Source: Streptomyces lanatus (lineage in GTDB: Bacteria; Actinomycetota; Actinomycetes; Streptomycetales; Streptomycetaceae). Taken from it: a stretch of 64,000 nt of DNA. The notes below the pieces were generated by a model that was given only the letters and a program-made list of their open reading frames with translations, was not told the origin of the DNA and ran no database searches. How positions within the stretch are numbered: the stretch's first letter is position 1; the number at the start of each line of letters is the position of its first letter. The stretch covers positions 248,001 to 312,000 of the forward strand of contig NZ_BNBM01000005.1 of the NCBI RefSeq assembly GCF_014655715.1. Reading direction: 5' to 3'. A program made the translations under genes and the position numbers. Shown here one piece after another: positions 30,342 to 38,137 of the stretch.

Positions 30342-30547
30342 ACGGGGTTCATTCCCCTCCGGATGGGACCGGAGAACTCGCCGATCCGCGTCGGAAAGCC
30401 ACCTGGCCGGCCTCTCGATCGGCCATCCGATCGGCTCCCGGAGGCCCACCGCATCGTCCCAACCCCACCGCGAAACCTCTCACCGCTCCCACCCCTCTCA
30501 CCTCGTCCCGCCCCGCACCACGCATCCCGCCCTCCCCCTGTCGCATC

Positions 30548-31189
30548 ATGGGCCGTGTGCGACTGGAAGCGATCACCTGGGACCGGCTCGGCGACCTGCT
30601 GGCCGAACGGCTGCTCGACCTCAAACCGGACGACGGCGGCCCCTGGCCCCGTATCGCCTTCGACGGAGCCCCGGCGGCCCGCCCCGGAGACCTCGCCCAG
30701 CTGGTCGGGGAGGCGCTGCGCATACGCGGCCGTCCCTCCCTCACCGTCGGTGCGGATGGTTTCCTGCGCCCCGCATCGGTCCGCCTGGAGTACGGCCACC
30801 AGGACGTGGAGGCCTACTACGACGGCTGGTTCGACACCGGCGCCCTGTGGCGCGAGGTCTTCGGTCCCCTCGAACCCGGCGGAGACGGCCGCGTCCTGCC
30901 CGACCTGTGGGACCCGGTCACCGACCGAGCCACCCGCAGTCCCTATGTCCAACTCCCGCCCGGTGGCTTCCTGTTGCTGCACGGTCCCCTCCTTCTGCGC
31001 CACTGGTTCCCCTTCGATCTGACCGTCCATGTCCTCCTCTCGCCCGGCGCCCTGCGCCGCCGCACCCCCGAGGCCGAGCACTGGACCCTCCCCGCCTTCG
31101 AGCGCTACGACCAGGAGACCGACCCGGCCCACGCCGCCGATGTCCTGGTGCGTGCCGATGACCCGCGGCACCCTGCGTGGAGCGGTTGA
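30548..31189 (+). CDS. Uridine-kinase-like protein lacking a Walker A motif
   Basis: A 213-residue protein of the actinobacterial group often annotated as uridine kinase. It has the fold's typical blocks: RIAFDGAPAARPGDLAQ, RGRPSLTVGADGFLRPASVR, YYDGWFDTGALWREV, LPPGGFLLLHGPLLLRHWFP and the terminal TDPAHAADVLVRADDPRHPA. In true uridine kinases the first block is a P-loop ending GKT/S. Here the segment at ~40-50 reads GAPAARPG with neither Gly-Lys nor Ser/Thr, so ATP binding in the usual way is unlikely. It may be a pseudo-kinase or use another mechanism. ATG 30548 is a reasonable start; GTG 30557 is close by. Confidence 0.75.
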   Translation: MGRVRLEAITWDRLGDLLAERLLDLKPDDGGPWPRIAFDGAPAARPGDLAQLVGEALRIRGRPSLTVGADGFLRPASVRLEYGHQDVEAYYDGWFDTGALWREVFGPLEPGGDGRVLPDLWDPVTDRATRSPYVQLPPGGFLLLHGPLLLRHWFPFDLTVHVLLSPGALRRRTPEAEHWTLPAFERYDQETDPAHAADVLVRADDPRHPAWSG

Positions 31190-31207
31190 GAAGAGATCCG
31201 CCAAACC

Positions 31208-31236
31208 ACTTTTATATGCGTGTGCATTTAAATATC
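31208..31236 (+). promoter_or_regulatory. AT-rich promoter/operator with nested palindromes
   Basis: A ~29-base island is mostly A/T in a very GC-rich setting. It contains the dyad ATGC-GTGT-GCAT (31216-31227) overlapping the 8-bp palindrome ATTTAAAT (31226-31233), followed by ATAT. It ends ten bases before ATG 31246. It is a likely promoter with a regulator site (MarR-like sites are AT-rich in this way). Confidence 0.5.
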
Positions 31237-31245
31237 CTTGCGCTC

Positions 31246-31659
31246 ATGACGACCTCCACGAGTGATCCGGTCTCCTTCGACGACTCCGTCCGTTCCCTGC
31301 TGGACGGCAAGAACTTCGCCGCCGTGGCCACCCTCGGTCCCGACGGCGCTCCGCAGAACTCGGTGGTCTGGATCAAACGCGAGGGCGACACCGTGCTCTT
31401 CTCCTCCGTCGACGCCCGCCAGAAGGTGCGCAACCTCCGCCGCGACCCCCGCATCAGCGTCTCGGTCTACGACCTCGCGAACCCCTACTCCTCCGTCGAG
31501 ATCCGTGGCTCCGCCGAGATCGTCCCGGACGAGGCCAAGCGGCTCCCGTTCGAGCTCTCGCACAAGTACCTCGGCATCGACCCGCCGGCCGAGAAGGACG
31601 ACGAGACCCGCGTGATCATCCGTGTCGTGCCACAGAAGATCGTGCGCTTCTCCGCCTGA
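31246..31659 (+). CDS. PPOX-class F420-dependent oxidoreductase
   Basis: A 137-residue split-barrel protein of the pyridoxamine-phosphate-oxidase-like family. Landmarks are the LLDGKNFAAVATLGPDGAPQ first strands, NSVVWIKREGDTVLFSS, ARQKVRNLRRDPRISVSVYD and SSVEIRGSAEIV, with VRFSA at the end. In actinobacteria such proteins (Rv1155-like) bind F420 or FMN and reduce quinone-like or other small molecules. The ATG at 31246 sits just after the AT-rich promoter, giving a very short leader. Confidence 0.9.
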   Translation: MTTSTSDPVSFDDSVRSLLDGKNFAAVATLGPDGAPQNSVVWIKREGDTVLFSSVDARQKVRNLRRDPRISVSVYDLANPYSSVEIRGSAEIVPDEAKRLPFELSHKYLGIDPPAEKDDETRVIIRVVPQKIVRFSA

Positions 31660-31794
31660 TCGCCGCCCGCCCGCCGATGGCCGTTACCGCTCGGTTCCGG
31701 GTGCATCGGCCCGGTGCCACGGAGACAATGAAGGGCGCCGGGACTAGCGGTGCGTCCTGCGCCGCGCCGGCCGTCCGGCATCGGGAGGTAGTCC

Positions 31795-32232
31795 ATGACC
31801 ACTGCCGGAGACATCATGCACCGAGGCGCCCAGTGGATCCCGGCCCACGAGACCCTGGACCGCGCCGCCCAGCTGATGCGTGAACTGGGCGTCGGAGCCC
31901 TCCCCATCAGCGACCAGAACGAACGGCTCTGCGGCATTCTCACCGATCGCGACATCGTGATCGGCTGTGTGGCCATGGGCCGCGACCCGAGCAAGGTCAC
32001 CGCCGGCGAGATGGCTCAGGGCACCCCGCGCTGGATCGACTCGCACGCCGACGTCAGCGAGGTGCTCCGCGAGATGAAGGAGCACCAGATCCGTCGGCTT
32101 CCCGTCATCGAGAACAAACGCCTGGTCGGCATGATCAGCGAGGCTGATCTCGCCCGGAGCCTTTCGGAGGGCGAGATCGGCCACTGGGCCGAGAGCGTCT
32201 ACGCGATGAGCGGGGCGCCGAGGATGCGCTGA
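31795..32232 (+). CDS. Two-CBS-domain protein
   Basis: A 145-residue protein consisting of a tandem CBS pair (Bateman module). Domain 1 is MHRGAQWIPAHETLDRAAQL to GILTDRDIVIGCVA and domain 2 is TPRWIDSHADVSEVLREMKE to RLVGMISEADLARSL. The GxLTDRD and GMISEAD motifs bind the ribose/phosphate of adenine nucleotides in such modules. Small CBS-pair proteins bind AMP/ATP or NAD and regulate partner enzymes or channels; the partner is not evident. The start has GGAGG seven bases upstream. A hairpin follows the stop. Confidence 0.92.
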   Translation: MTTAGDIMHRGAQWIPAHETLDRAAQLMRELGVGALPISDQNERLCGILTDRDIVIGCVAMGRDPSKVTAGEMAQGTPRWIDSHADVSEVLREMKEHQIRRLPVIENKRLVGMISEADLARSLSEGEIGHWAESVYAMSGAPRMR

Positions 32233-32235
32233 ACC

Positions 32236-32267
32236 CGACGTCGACGACCTGATTCATGTCGACGTCG
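32236..32267. terminator. Bidirectional terminator-like hairpin after the CBS gene
   Basis: CGACGTCGAC (32236-32245) and GTCGACGTCG (32258-32267) are perfect 10-bp arms with a 12-base loop. The hairpin starts three bases after the CBS stop and faces the convergent corA gene. There is no T-tract, as is common in Streptomyces. Confidence 0.6.
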
Positions 32268-32363
32268 TCGTCCTCGTCCGGCCGGCCGTGCCGGGCGGGG
32301 ACGCCTCCGACGTACGCCGCGGGAACCCCGTCGAACCGGAGCCTCAGGGCAGCCCGGTCGGCC

Positions 32364-33491
32364 TCAGAGCCACCCGTTGCGCCGGAAGCCGCGGTACAGC
32401 ACCACGCACGCGACGGATATCACGCCTATGACCAGGGGATAGCCGAACGTCCAGCGCAGTTCCGGCATGTAGTCGAAGTTCATGCCGTAGACACCGCACA
32501 CCATCGTCGGGATGGCGATGATCGCGGCCCAGGCCGTGATCTTCCGCATGTCCTCGTTCTGCGCGACGGTGACCTGGGCGAGGTGCGCCTGGAGGATCGA
32601 GTTGAGCAACTCGTCGAAGGCGAATATCTGCTCCTTGGCCCGCAGCAGATGGTCGGAGACATCACGGAAGTAGGCCTGTATCTCCGGCTCGACCGCCCGG
32701 ATGGGGCCGGTGGCCAGCTCCTCCAGCGGCCGACTCAGCGGAACCACCGCCCGCTTCAGCTCCAGCAGCTCCCGCTTGAGCTGGTAGATCCGCCCGGGGT
32801 CGGCCCGTGCCCCGTTCTCCGCGAACACGTCCGTCTCGACCTCGTCGATGTCCTCCTGTACCGAATCGGTGACGCTCAGATAGTCGTCGACCACGTGGTC
32901 CGCGATGGCGTGCAGCACCGCCGCCGGCCCCTTGGAGAGCTGCTCGGGGTTCGACTCCAGCTCCTCGCGCAGCGGGCCCAGTGAGCCGTGCCTGCCATGG
33001 CGGACCGTGATCACGAAGTCCTTGCCGACGAACACCATGATCTCGCCGGTGTTCACCACCTCGCTCGTCGCCGTGAGCTGCTCGTGCTCGACGTAGCAGA
33101 CGGTCTTGAACACCGCGAACAGCGTCTCGTCGTACCGCTCCAGCTTCGGCCGCTGATGCGCCTCGACCGCGTCCTCCACCGCCAGCGGATGCAGGTCGAA
33201 CAACTCGGCGATGCCCGCGAACTCCTGGTTCGTCGGCTCATGGAGCCCCAGCCAGACGAAACCACCGCCGCGCTTGCGCACGCGCTGCACCACATCGACC
33301 AGATCGCCGATCTCGGGAACCCGCACGCCCTCTCGATAGGTGACGCAGTTCACCACCGAGGAGCCCAGCGGGGACCTGGCGGGGTGGCTCAGGTCGACGC
33401 GGGGGCGTCGTCGAGCCAGCCGCGCCACCTTGCGGAGGCCACCGACCTTGTCTAGGCCCGTGACCTTTCGCAGATTCCCTGCCATGGACAT
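32364..33491 (-). CDS. corA: CorA-family magnesium/cobalt transporter
   Basis: A 375-residue pentameric divalent-cation channel. The large N-terminal cytoplasmic domain (~1-310) has FVWLGLHEPTNQEFAGIAEL and AVEDAVEAHQRPKLERYDET. The C-terminal two transmembrane helices carry the selectivity motif YGMNFDYMPEL (GMN) at the end of TM1 (KITAWAAIIAIPTMVCGVYG) and a second helix YPLVIGVISVACVVLYRGF. The positively charged RGFRRNG tail is typical. Start ATG 33491 has GGAG seven bases upstream, although the open frame extends much further. Mg2+ import is the usual role; Co2+ is also possible. Confidence 0.95.
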   Translation of the reverse strand: MSMAGNLRKVTGLDKVGGLRKVARLARRRPRVDLSHPARSPLGSSVVNCVTYREGVRVPEIGDLVDVVQRVRKRGGGFVWLGLHEPTNQEFAGIAELFDLHPLAVEDAVEAHQRPKLERYDETLFAVFKTVCYVEHEQLTATSEVVNTGEIMVFVGKDFVITVRHGRHGSLGPLREELESNPEQLSKGPAAVLHAIADHVVDDYLSVTDSVQEDIDEVETDVFAENGARADPGRIYQLKRELLELKRAVVPLSRPLEELATGPIRAVEPEIQAYFRDVSDHLLRAKEQIFAFDELLNSILQAHLAQVTVAQNEDMRKITAWAAIIAIPTMVCGVYGMNFDYMPELRWTFGYPLVIGVISVACVVLYRGFRRNGWL

Positions 33492-33755
33492 CTGGATCTC
33501 CTTGCGTGGATCCCTCGCGCCGCATCTCTGCGCCTTGGCCAGCCAGTTTGCCAGTCGTGGGTGAGCGCCGGGTAAGCCTGTGGGTACAGAGGATTCCGCT
33601 TTGTTCCCGCCTGTGGACAACCGACCCACCCAGGTAGGACGCATCCCCAGCCGGGCTGGATGCAATCTCCTCACCGGGCCGTGGGGAGTCCGCCATCTCG
33701 TCGTAGGCGCCGTGTGGCCCGTTTGAGACGACCGGGGCACTGGGATGATCGCGCT

Positions 33756-34550
33756 ATGACGCGAAACGACGGATATCTCCTCGACAACCGGCAGACCGAG
33801 GCGGGCGAGCGTTTCGAAGCCTTCGCCACCCTCTTCGACCCCACCACCTTCCGGCACCTCGAAGCATCCGGCATCGGACCCGGCTGGCGCTGCTGGGAAG
33901 TGGGCGCGGGCGGCCCGTCCGTCGTGGCCTGGATGGCCAAGAAGGTCGGCCCGACCGGAAAGGTGATCGCGACCGACATCGACACCTCGCAACTCGCCTC
34001 TGCGGCACGGCCGCCGGTCCAGGTCCGCGTCCATGACGTGAGCGCCGACGAACCGCCGGGGGAGGGGTTCGACCTGGTGCACGCCCGGCTCGTCCTCGTC
34101 CATGTGCCCGACAGGGAGCGGGCGTTGCGCTCGATGATCGAGTCCCTGCGCCCCGGCGGATGGCTCCTGGTCGAGGACGCCGACCCCGCTCTCCAGCCCC
34201 TGATCTGCCCCGACGAACACGGCCCCGAGCAGCAACTGGCCAACCGGCTGCGGCACGGCTTCCGCGAGCTCCTCGCCGACCGCGGGGCCGACCTCTCCTA
34301 CGGCCGCAGGGTCCCCCGGCTGCTCCGCGAGGCGGGTCTGCGCCAGGTGAGAGCGGACGCGTACTTCCCGATCGCCTCGCCCGCCTGCACCGCCCTGGAG
34401 TCCGCCACCATCCGGCAGATCCGCGACCAACTCGTCACGGAGGGCCTCGCCACGGACCAGGACATCGACCGCCACCTCGCGAACGTGGCCACCGGCACCA
34501 TGGACCTGGCCACGGCCCCGCTGATCTCGGCGTGGGGGCGCAAGGCGTAG
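33756..34550 (+). CDS. SAM-dependent methyltransferase (class I)
   Basis: A 264-residue methyltransferase. The SAM-binding glycine-rich strand is WRCWEVGAGGPSVVAWMAKK, with GKVIATDID at the end of beta 2, VRVHDVSADEPPGEGFDLVH (motif II) and SLRPGGWLLVEDADP (motif III). A C-terminal cap region (~165-250) probably defines the substrate, which is not evident. ATG 33756 has GATGAT at -12 to -7, so it is probably leaderless. It is divergent from corA, separated by 264 bases with no other clear element. Confidence 0.88.
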   Translation: MTRNDGYLLDNRQTEAGERFEAFATLFDPTTFRHLEASGIGPGWRCWEVGAGGPSVVAWMAKKVGPTGKVIATDIDTSQLASAARPPVQVRVHDVSADEPPGEGFDLVHARLVLVHVPDRERALRSMIESLRPGGWLLVEDADPALQPLICPDEHGPEQQLANRLRHGFRELLADRGADLSYGRRVPRLLREAGLRQVRADAYFPIASPACTALESATIRQIRDQLVTEGLATDQDIDRHLANVATGTMDLATAPLISAWGRKA

Positions 34551-34659
34551 CGGGCCGGCCGCAAGGCTCGTACAGGAGACGGGGGTTGCCGCCTGCTCGC
34601 GGTGACGTCCGCTCGGTCCACGACCGACCGTCCTCGCCCCACCCAGGCGCGCGCGACCG

Positions 34660-35625
34660 TCACCCCGACACCGGCGGCCTTCCCCCCACCCGTTCCACCG
34701 CCGACGCGCCCGCCCGGCATCCCGCCCGAGCCGCCTCCTCCGGCCCGGCGCCGTAGAGCAGCGCCGCGAGGAAAGCGCCCGTGAAGGCATCGCCCGCCCC
34801 GGTCGTGTCCCTCAGCGTGGCCGGTACGGCGGGGACATGGGTGCTCACCGCGCCCGCCCGGGCCACCAGCGCGCCGGCCGAGCCCTGTTTGGCGACCACC
34901 AGCGGGACATGGCGGCTCAATTTGGCCGCCGCGTCCTCCACGTCCGGCAACCCCGTGAGCAGGCACGCCTCGTCACGGCTCGGCAGCAGTACGTCCACGC
35001 CCTCGACCAGCGCCAGGAAGCGGTCGACGCCCAGCTCCGTCAAGAACCCCGCCGACGCCGGATCCAGACTCACCGGCACTCCACGCGCGCGTGCGGACGC
35101 CAGAGCCACGCGCACCAGGGCGCGGCTCGGCTCGGAGAACAACAGATAGCCCGACAGATGCAGCCATGCGACACCGTCGAGAAACGCGTCCGACCAGTCG
35201 CCCGGCTCCAGCAGCAGCGACGCGCCACTGTCGGTGAGGAACGTCCGCTCCGCGGCGGCACCCGTGTCGACCAGGCAGATCACCGTCCCGGTCGGCGCCT
35301 CGGGATCGACCACGAGACAGGGCGTGACCCCGCTCGCGATCAGCTCCTGTTCGTGCCACGCGACGGCGTCCGCGCCCACCCGCCCCAGCAGCCGCACCTC
35401 GGCACGGCCCCGATGCGCGGCCCAGCAGGCCGCATTGGCGCCCGCGCCACCCGGCACCGTACGGATGGCGGCGGCCGTGTCCGTCCCCGCGGCGAGAGGT
35501 CCCCGGTGCCGGGCGATGACGTCCGTCACGACATCCCCGACGACCAGCAGCGCGCCGTCGCGGACGCCCAGGGCGGGCCAGTCCGCCCCTCCGCTGCCCG
35601 AGCGGCCGGACACCGTGCCGCTCAC
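34660..35625 (-). CDS. psuK: PfkB-family kinase, probable pseudouridine kinase
   Basis: A 321-residue ribokinase-fold kinase. PfkB signatures are IRTVPGGAGANAACWAAHRG (substrate-binding GG) and the catalytic/anion-hole ATLRDTTGAGDAFTGAFLAA. The gene overlaps psuG by the tetranucleotide GTGA at 35622-35625. That pairing is the hallmark of pseudouridine catabolism, where PsuK phosphorylates pseudouridine and PsuG splits the product into uracil and ribose 5-phosphate. Substrate identity is inferred from this operon. It carries one copy of the 12-bp palindrome CACGCGCGCGTG (35082-35093). Confidence 0.85.
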   Translation of the reverse strand: MSGTVSGRSGSGGADWPALGVRDGALLVVGDVVTDVIARHRGPLAAGTDTAAAIRTVPGGAGANAACWAAHRGRAEVRLLGRVGADAVAWHEQELIASGVTPCLVVDPEAPTGTVICLVDTGAAAERTFLTDSGASLLLEPGDWSDAFLDGVAWLHLSGYLLFSEPSRALVRVALASARARGVPVSLDPASAGFLTELGVDRFLALVEGVDVLLPSRDEACLLTGLPDVEDAAAKLSRHVPLVVAKQGSAGALVARAGAVSTHVPAVPATLRDTTGAGDAFTGAFLAALLYGAGPEEAARAGCRAGASAVERVGGRPPVSG

Positions 35626-36530
35626 GCCCCGGCCCAGGCCGCCGCGATGCGCCCCGCCAGCCGTACATTGCCGCGCACCGCCGCGAGATTGGCGCTCAAC
35701 GAGGCGCCGTCCGTGTGCCGTACGAGGTAGTCCAGCAGGAACGGCGTGACGGCCTGACCGGTGACACCCTGCTCCTCGCACGCGTGCAGCGCGTCGGCGA
35801 GCACACGCGCGTGCAGCTCGGGGCCCAACTGCTCCGCCTCCGGCACCGGATTGGCGACGATCAACGCCGACTCGGGCCCGTCGAGGGCTTCCTGGGCCCG
35901 CATCACCTCGGCCACCTCGTCCGGCGACTTCAGGGCCCAGTCCACGGGGTGCCCCGAGTCGGAGAGGTAGAAGCCGGGAAAGCGCTCCGTGCGATAGCCG
36001 GCCACCGCGACGCCCAGCGTCTCCAGCCGTTGCAGGGTCGCCGGGACATCCAGGATCGACTTCACCCCGGCGCACACCACCGTGATCCGCGTACGCGCGA
36101 GCAGCCCCAGATCGGCCGACTCGTCCTGCGTCACCGTCCACTCCCGGTGCACACCGCCCAGGCCGCCCGTCGCGAACACCCGCACGCCCGCGCGTGCCGC
36201 CAGCAGGGCCGTCGCCGACACCGTGGTCGCCCCGCTCGCCCCGGCGGCCACCGCGAGCGGCAGGTCCCGGTGACCCAGCTTGCGGATCCCGTCCTCGTTC
36301 GCGATCCGCTCCAACTGCTCTTTGTCCAGCCCGACATGGGGCCGCCCGTCCAGCACGGCGATCGTCGCCGGAACGGCACCCTCCTGCCGTACGACGTCCT
36401 CCAGCTCCAGGGCCACCTGGAGGTTGCGCGGGCGCGGCAGCCCGTGCGCGATGATCGTGGACTCCAGGGCCACGACGGGTCGACGCGCGTCGATCGCCGC
36501 CCGCACTTCATCCGACACCACCAGCACCAC
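35622..36530 (-). CDS. psuG: Pseudouridine-5'-phosphate glycosidase
   Basis: A 302-residue enzyme that reversibly splits pseudouridine 5'-phosphate into uracil and ribose 5-phosphate. Family blocks are clear: VALESTIIAHGLPRPRNLQV, ATIAVLDGRPHVGL, LGHRDLPLAVAAGASGATTV, VFATGGLGGVHREW, VVCAGVKSILDVPATLQRLE and FPGFYLSDSGHPVDW. GTG 36530 is the likely start, because GGAGG lies seven bases upstream; an in-frame ATG at 36563 has none. Its stop overlaps the psuK GTG, so the two are one operon. In the usual scheme the product ribose 5-phosphate enters central metabolism. Confidence 0.94.
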   Translation of the reverse strand: MVLVVSDEVRAAIDARRPVVALESTIIAHGLPRPRNLQVALELEDVVRQEGAVPATIAVLDGRPHVGLDKEQLERIANEDGIRKLGHRDLPLAVAAGASGATTVSATALLAARAGVRVFATGGLGGVHREWTVTQDESADLGLLARTRITVVCAGVKSILDVPATLQRLETLGVAVAGYRTERFPGFYLSDSGHPVDWALKSPDEVAEVMRAQEALDGPESALIVANPVPEAEQLGPELHARVLADALHACEEQGVTGQAVTPFLLDYLVRHTDGASLSANLAAVRGNVRLAGRIAAAWAGA

Positions 36531-36630
36531 GCGCCTGCCTCCTGTCAGTCGGTTCCCCCTCATCTCTGGCGGGCGCCGAGCCCGATCAAACCCCTTACGG
36601 GCTGTGGCGGACGACACCAGCCTCGGCGGC

Positions 36631-36708
36631 ATGACGGACAGCACCGCACGACTCGCCCATGTCGTCCTGTGGGTGTGCGCCCCGGAGGCGTCGGCCGAGT
36701 TCTTCAAG
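36631..36708 (+). pseudogene. Remnant of a VOC/glyoxalase-family gene
   Basis: The ATG at 36631 opens with MTDSTARLAHVVLWV, then CAPEASAEFF and a lysine. That is the standard first strand and helix of a vicinal-oxygen-chelate protein (usually LAHVVLWVCDPEASAEFY). Homology ends abruptly after 26 codons at the fdhA terminator, and the frame continues into sequence antisense to fdhA. It therefore appears to be the 5' end of a gene whose body was deleted. Confidence 0.6.
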
Positions 36709-36709
36709 A

Positions 36710-36733
36710 GGGGGCCACGCGTGCGTGGCCCCC
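36710..36733 (-). terminator. Terminator hairpin of the formaldehyde dehydrogenase gene
   Basis: GGGGGCCACGC (36710-36720) and GCGTGGCCCCC (36723-36733) are perfect 11-bp arms with a two-base centre. It lies 16 bases downstream of the fdhA stop on the minus strand. Confidence 0.7.
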
Positions 36734-36748
36734 ACACGGCTCAAGGAG

Positions 36749-37975
36749 TCAGACCGCCTGTGCGCCGTCCAGTGCCCCATGCGGATTCAGCACGTACTTG
36801 CGGCTGGCGCCCTGGTCGAACTCGGCGTAGCCGCGCGGTGCGTCCTCGATCCCGATCACGGTGGCGTTCACCGCCTTGGCGATATGCACCCGCTCATGCA
36901 GGATCGCCATCATCAGGCCCCGGTGGTACTGCATCACCGGGCACTGTCCGGTCGTGAAGCGGTGGCTCTTCGCCCAGCCGAGGCCGAGCCGCACCTTCAG
37001 CGTCCCGGACTGCGCGTCCTTGTCGATCCCGCCGGGGTCGTCCGTGACATACAACCCGGGGATGCCGAGCGCACCGCCCGCGCGTGTGACACCCATCAGC
37101 GAGTTCAGGACCGTCGCGGGTGCCTCCTGGGCGTCCGGGCCATGCCCTCGCGCCTCGAAACCGACCGCGTCCACCGCTGCATCCACCTCGGGCTCCCCGA
37201 GGATCTGCGCGATCTGATCCTCCACGCTGCCCTGGGAGACATCGACGGTCTCGCAGCCGAAGCTCCGCGCCTGAGCGAGGCGCTCGGCGTTCAGATCGCC
37301 CACGATGACCACCGCGGCCCCCAGCAGATGCGCCGAGGCGGCCGCCGCGAGCCCGACCGGGCCCGCCCCGGCGACATACACCGTCGAGCCGACACCCGCA
37401 CCGGAGCTGACCACACCGTGGAAGCCGGTCGGGAAGATGTCCGACAGCATCGTCAGATCGAGCAGCTTCGCGCGCGCCTGGTCCCGGTCGGGGAACTTCA
37501 GCAGATTGAAGTCCGCGTACGGGATCATGACGAACTCGGCCTGCCCGCCGACCCAGCCGCCCATGTCGACATAGCCGTACGCCGCACCCGGCCTGGCCGG
37601 GTTCACGTTCAGGCAGATGCCCGTCTTGCGTTCCTTGCAGTTACGGCACCGCCCGCAGGCGATGTTGAACGGTACGGAGACGATGTCGCCGACGTCGATG
37701 GTCTCGACGTCCGGCCCCCGTTCGACGACCTCTCCGGTGATCTCGTGCCCGAGGACCAGCCCTTCCGGCGCGGTCGTGCGCCCGCGCACCATGTGCTGGT
37801 CACTGCCGCAGATGTTGGTCGCGAGGACCTTGAGGATCACCCCGTGCCGACACTTGCGGCCGATGTTCGCGGAGGCGACTCCCGGTCCGTCCTGAAGCTC
37901 GAGCGTGGGGAAGTCGATGGTCCTGACCTCGACCGTGCCCGGCTTGAGATACGCCACTGCCCTGTTTCCGCTCAT
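36749..37975 (-). CDS. fdhA: Glutathione-independent formaldehyde dehydrogenase (zinc-dependent)
   Basis: A 408-residue medium-chain dehydrogenase of the Pseudomonas putida FdhA type. Catalytic zinc ligands are in ATNICGSDQHMVRG and GLVLGHEITGEV; the structural zinc site is NIACGRCRNCKERKTGICLN; NAD binding is VYVAGAGPVGLAAAASAHLL followed by VIVGDLN. The SDIFPTGFHGVVSSGAGVGS and QCPVMQYHRGLMMAILHERV blocks are specific to this subfamily, which oxidises formaldehyde (or dismutates it with NAD recycling) without glutathione. Upstream there is a direct repeat of CGGATGCCAG (38009-38029). A strong terminator follows. Confidence 0.93.
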   Translation of the reverse strand: MSGNRAVAYLKPGTVEVRTIDFPTLELQDGPGVASANIGRKCRHGVILKVLATNICGSDQHMVRGRTTAPEGLVLGHEITGEVVERGPDVETIDVGDIVSVPFNIACGRCRNCKERKTGICLNVNPARPGAAYGYVDMGGWVGGQAEFVMIPYADFNLLKFPDRDQARAKLLDLTMLSDIFPTGFHGVVSSGAGVGSTVYVAGAGPVGLAAAASAHLLGAAVVIVGDLNAERLAQARSFGCETVDVSQGSVEDQIAQILGEPEVDAAVDAVGFEARGHGPDAQEAPATVLNSLMGVTRAGGALGIPGLYVTDDPGGIDKDAQSGTLKVRLGLGWAKSHRFTTGQCPVMQYHRGLMMAILHERVHIAKAVNATVIGIEDAPRGYAEFDQGASRKYVLNPHGALDGAQAV

Positions 37976-38008
37976 GCGTGATCGCCGTCCCTTCGGATCC
38001 GTGTCTTC

Positions 38009-38029
38009 CGGATGCCAGTCGGATGCCAG
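38009..38029. promoter_or_regulatory. Direct repeat CGGATGCCAG, period 11, upstream of fdhA
   Basis: Copies lie at 38009-38018 and 38020-38029, about one helical turn apart, 34-54 bases upstream of the fdhA start. This spacing suits two protomers of an activator on the same face of DNA. No regulator gene is adjacent. Confidence 0.4.
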
Positions 38030-38137
38030 CGGCTGTGCGCACGGTGGAGTCTGCTACCGGCGCCCCGGTCCGGCCAGCCTTCGCGTGGCGACCGGAGAAC
38101 ACGGCCTCCGGCTTCCCCGGTGGAGCGGCGCGTAACG

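Noticed and set aside
33492..34790. N-terminal extension of CorA to 34790
   Set aside because: It is antisense to the methyltransferase at 33756-34550; ATG 33491 has a good ribosome site and gives the usual CorA length.
36709..36957. Continuation of the VOC-like frame as a full gene
   Set aside because: After 26 codons it runs through the terminator into sequence antisense to fdhA and loses all family similarity.
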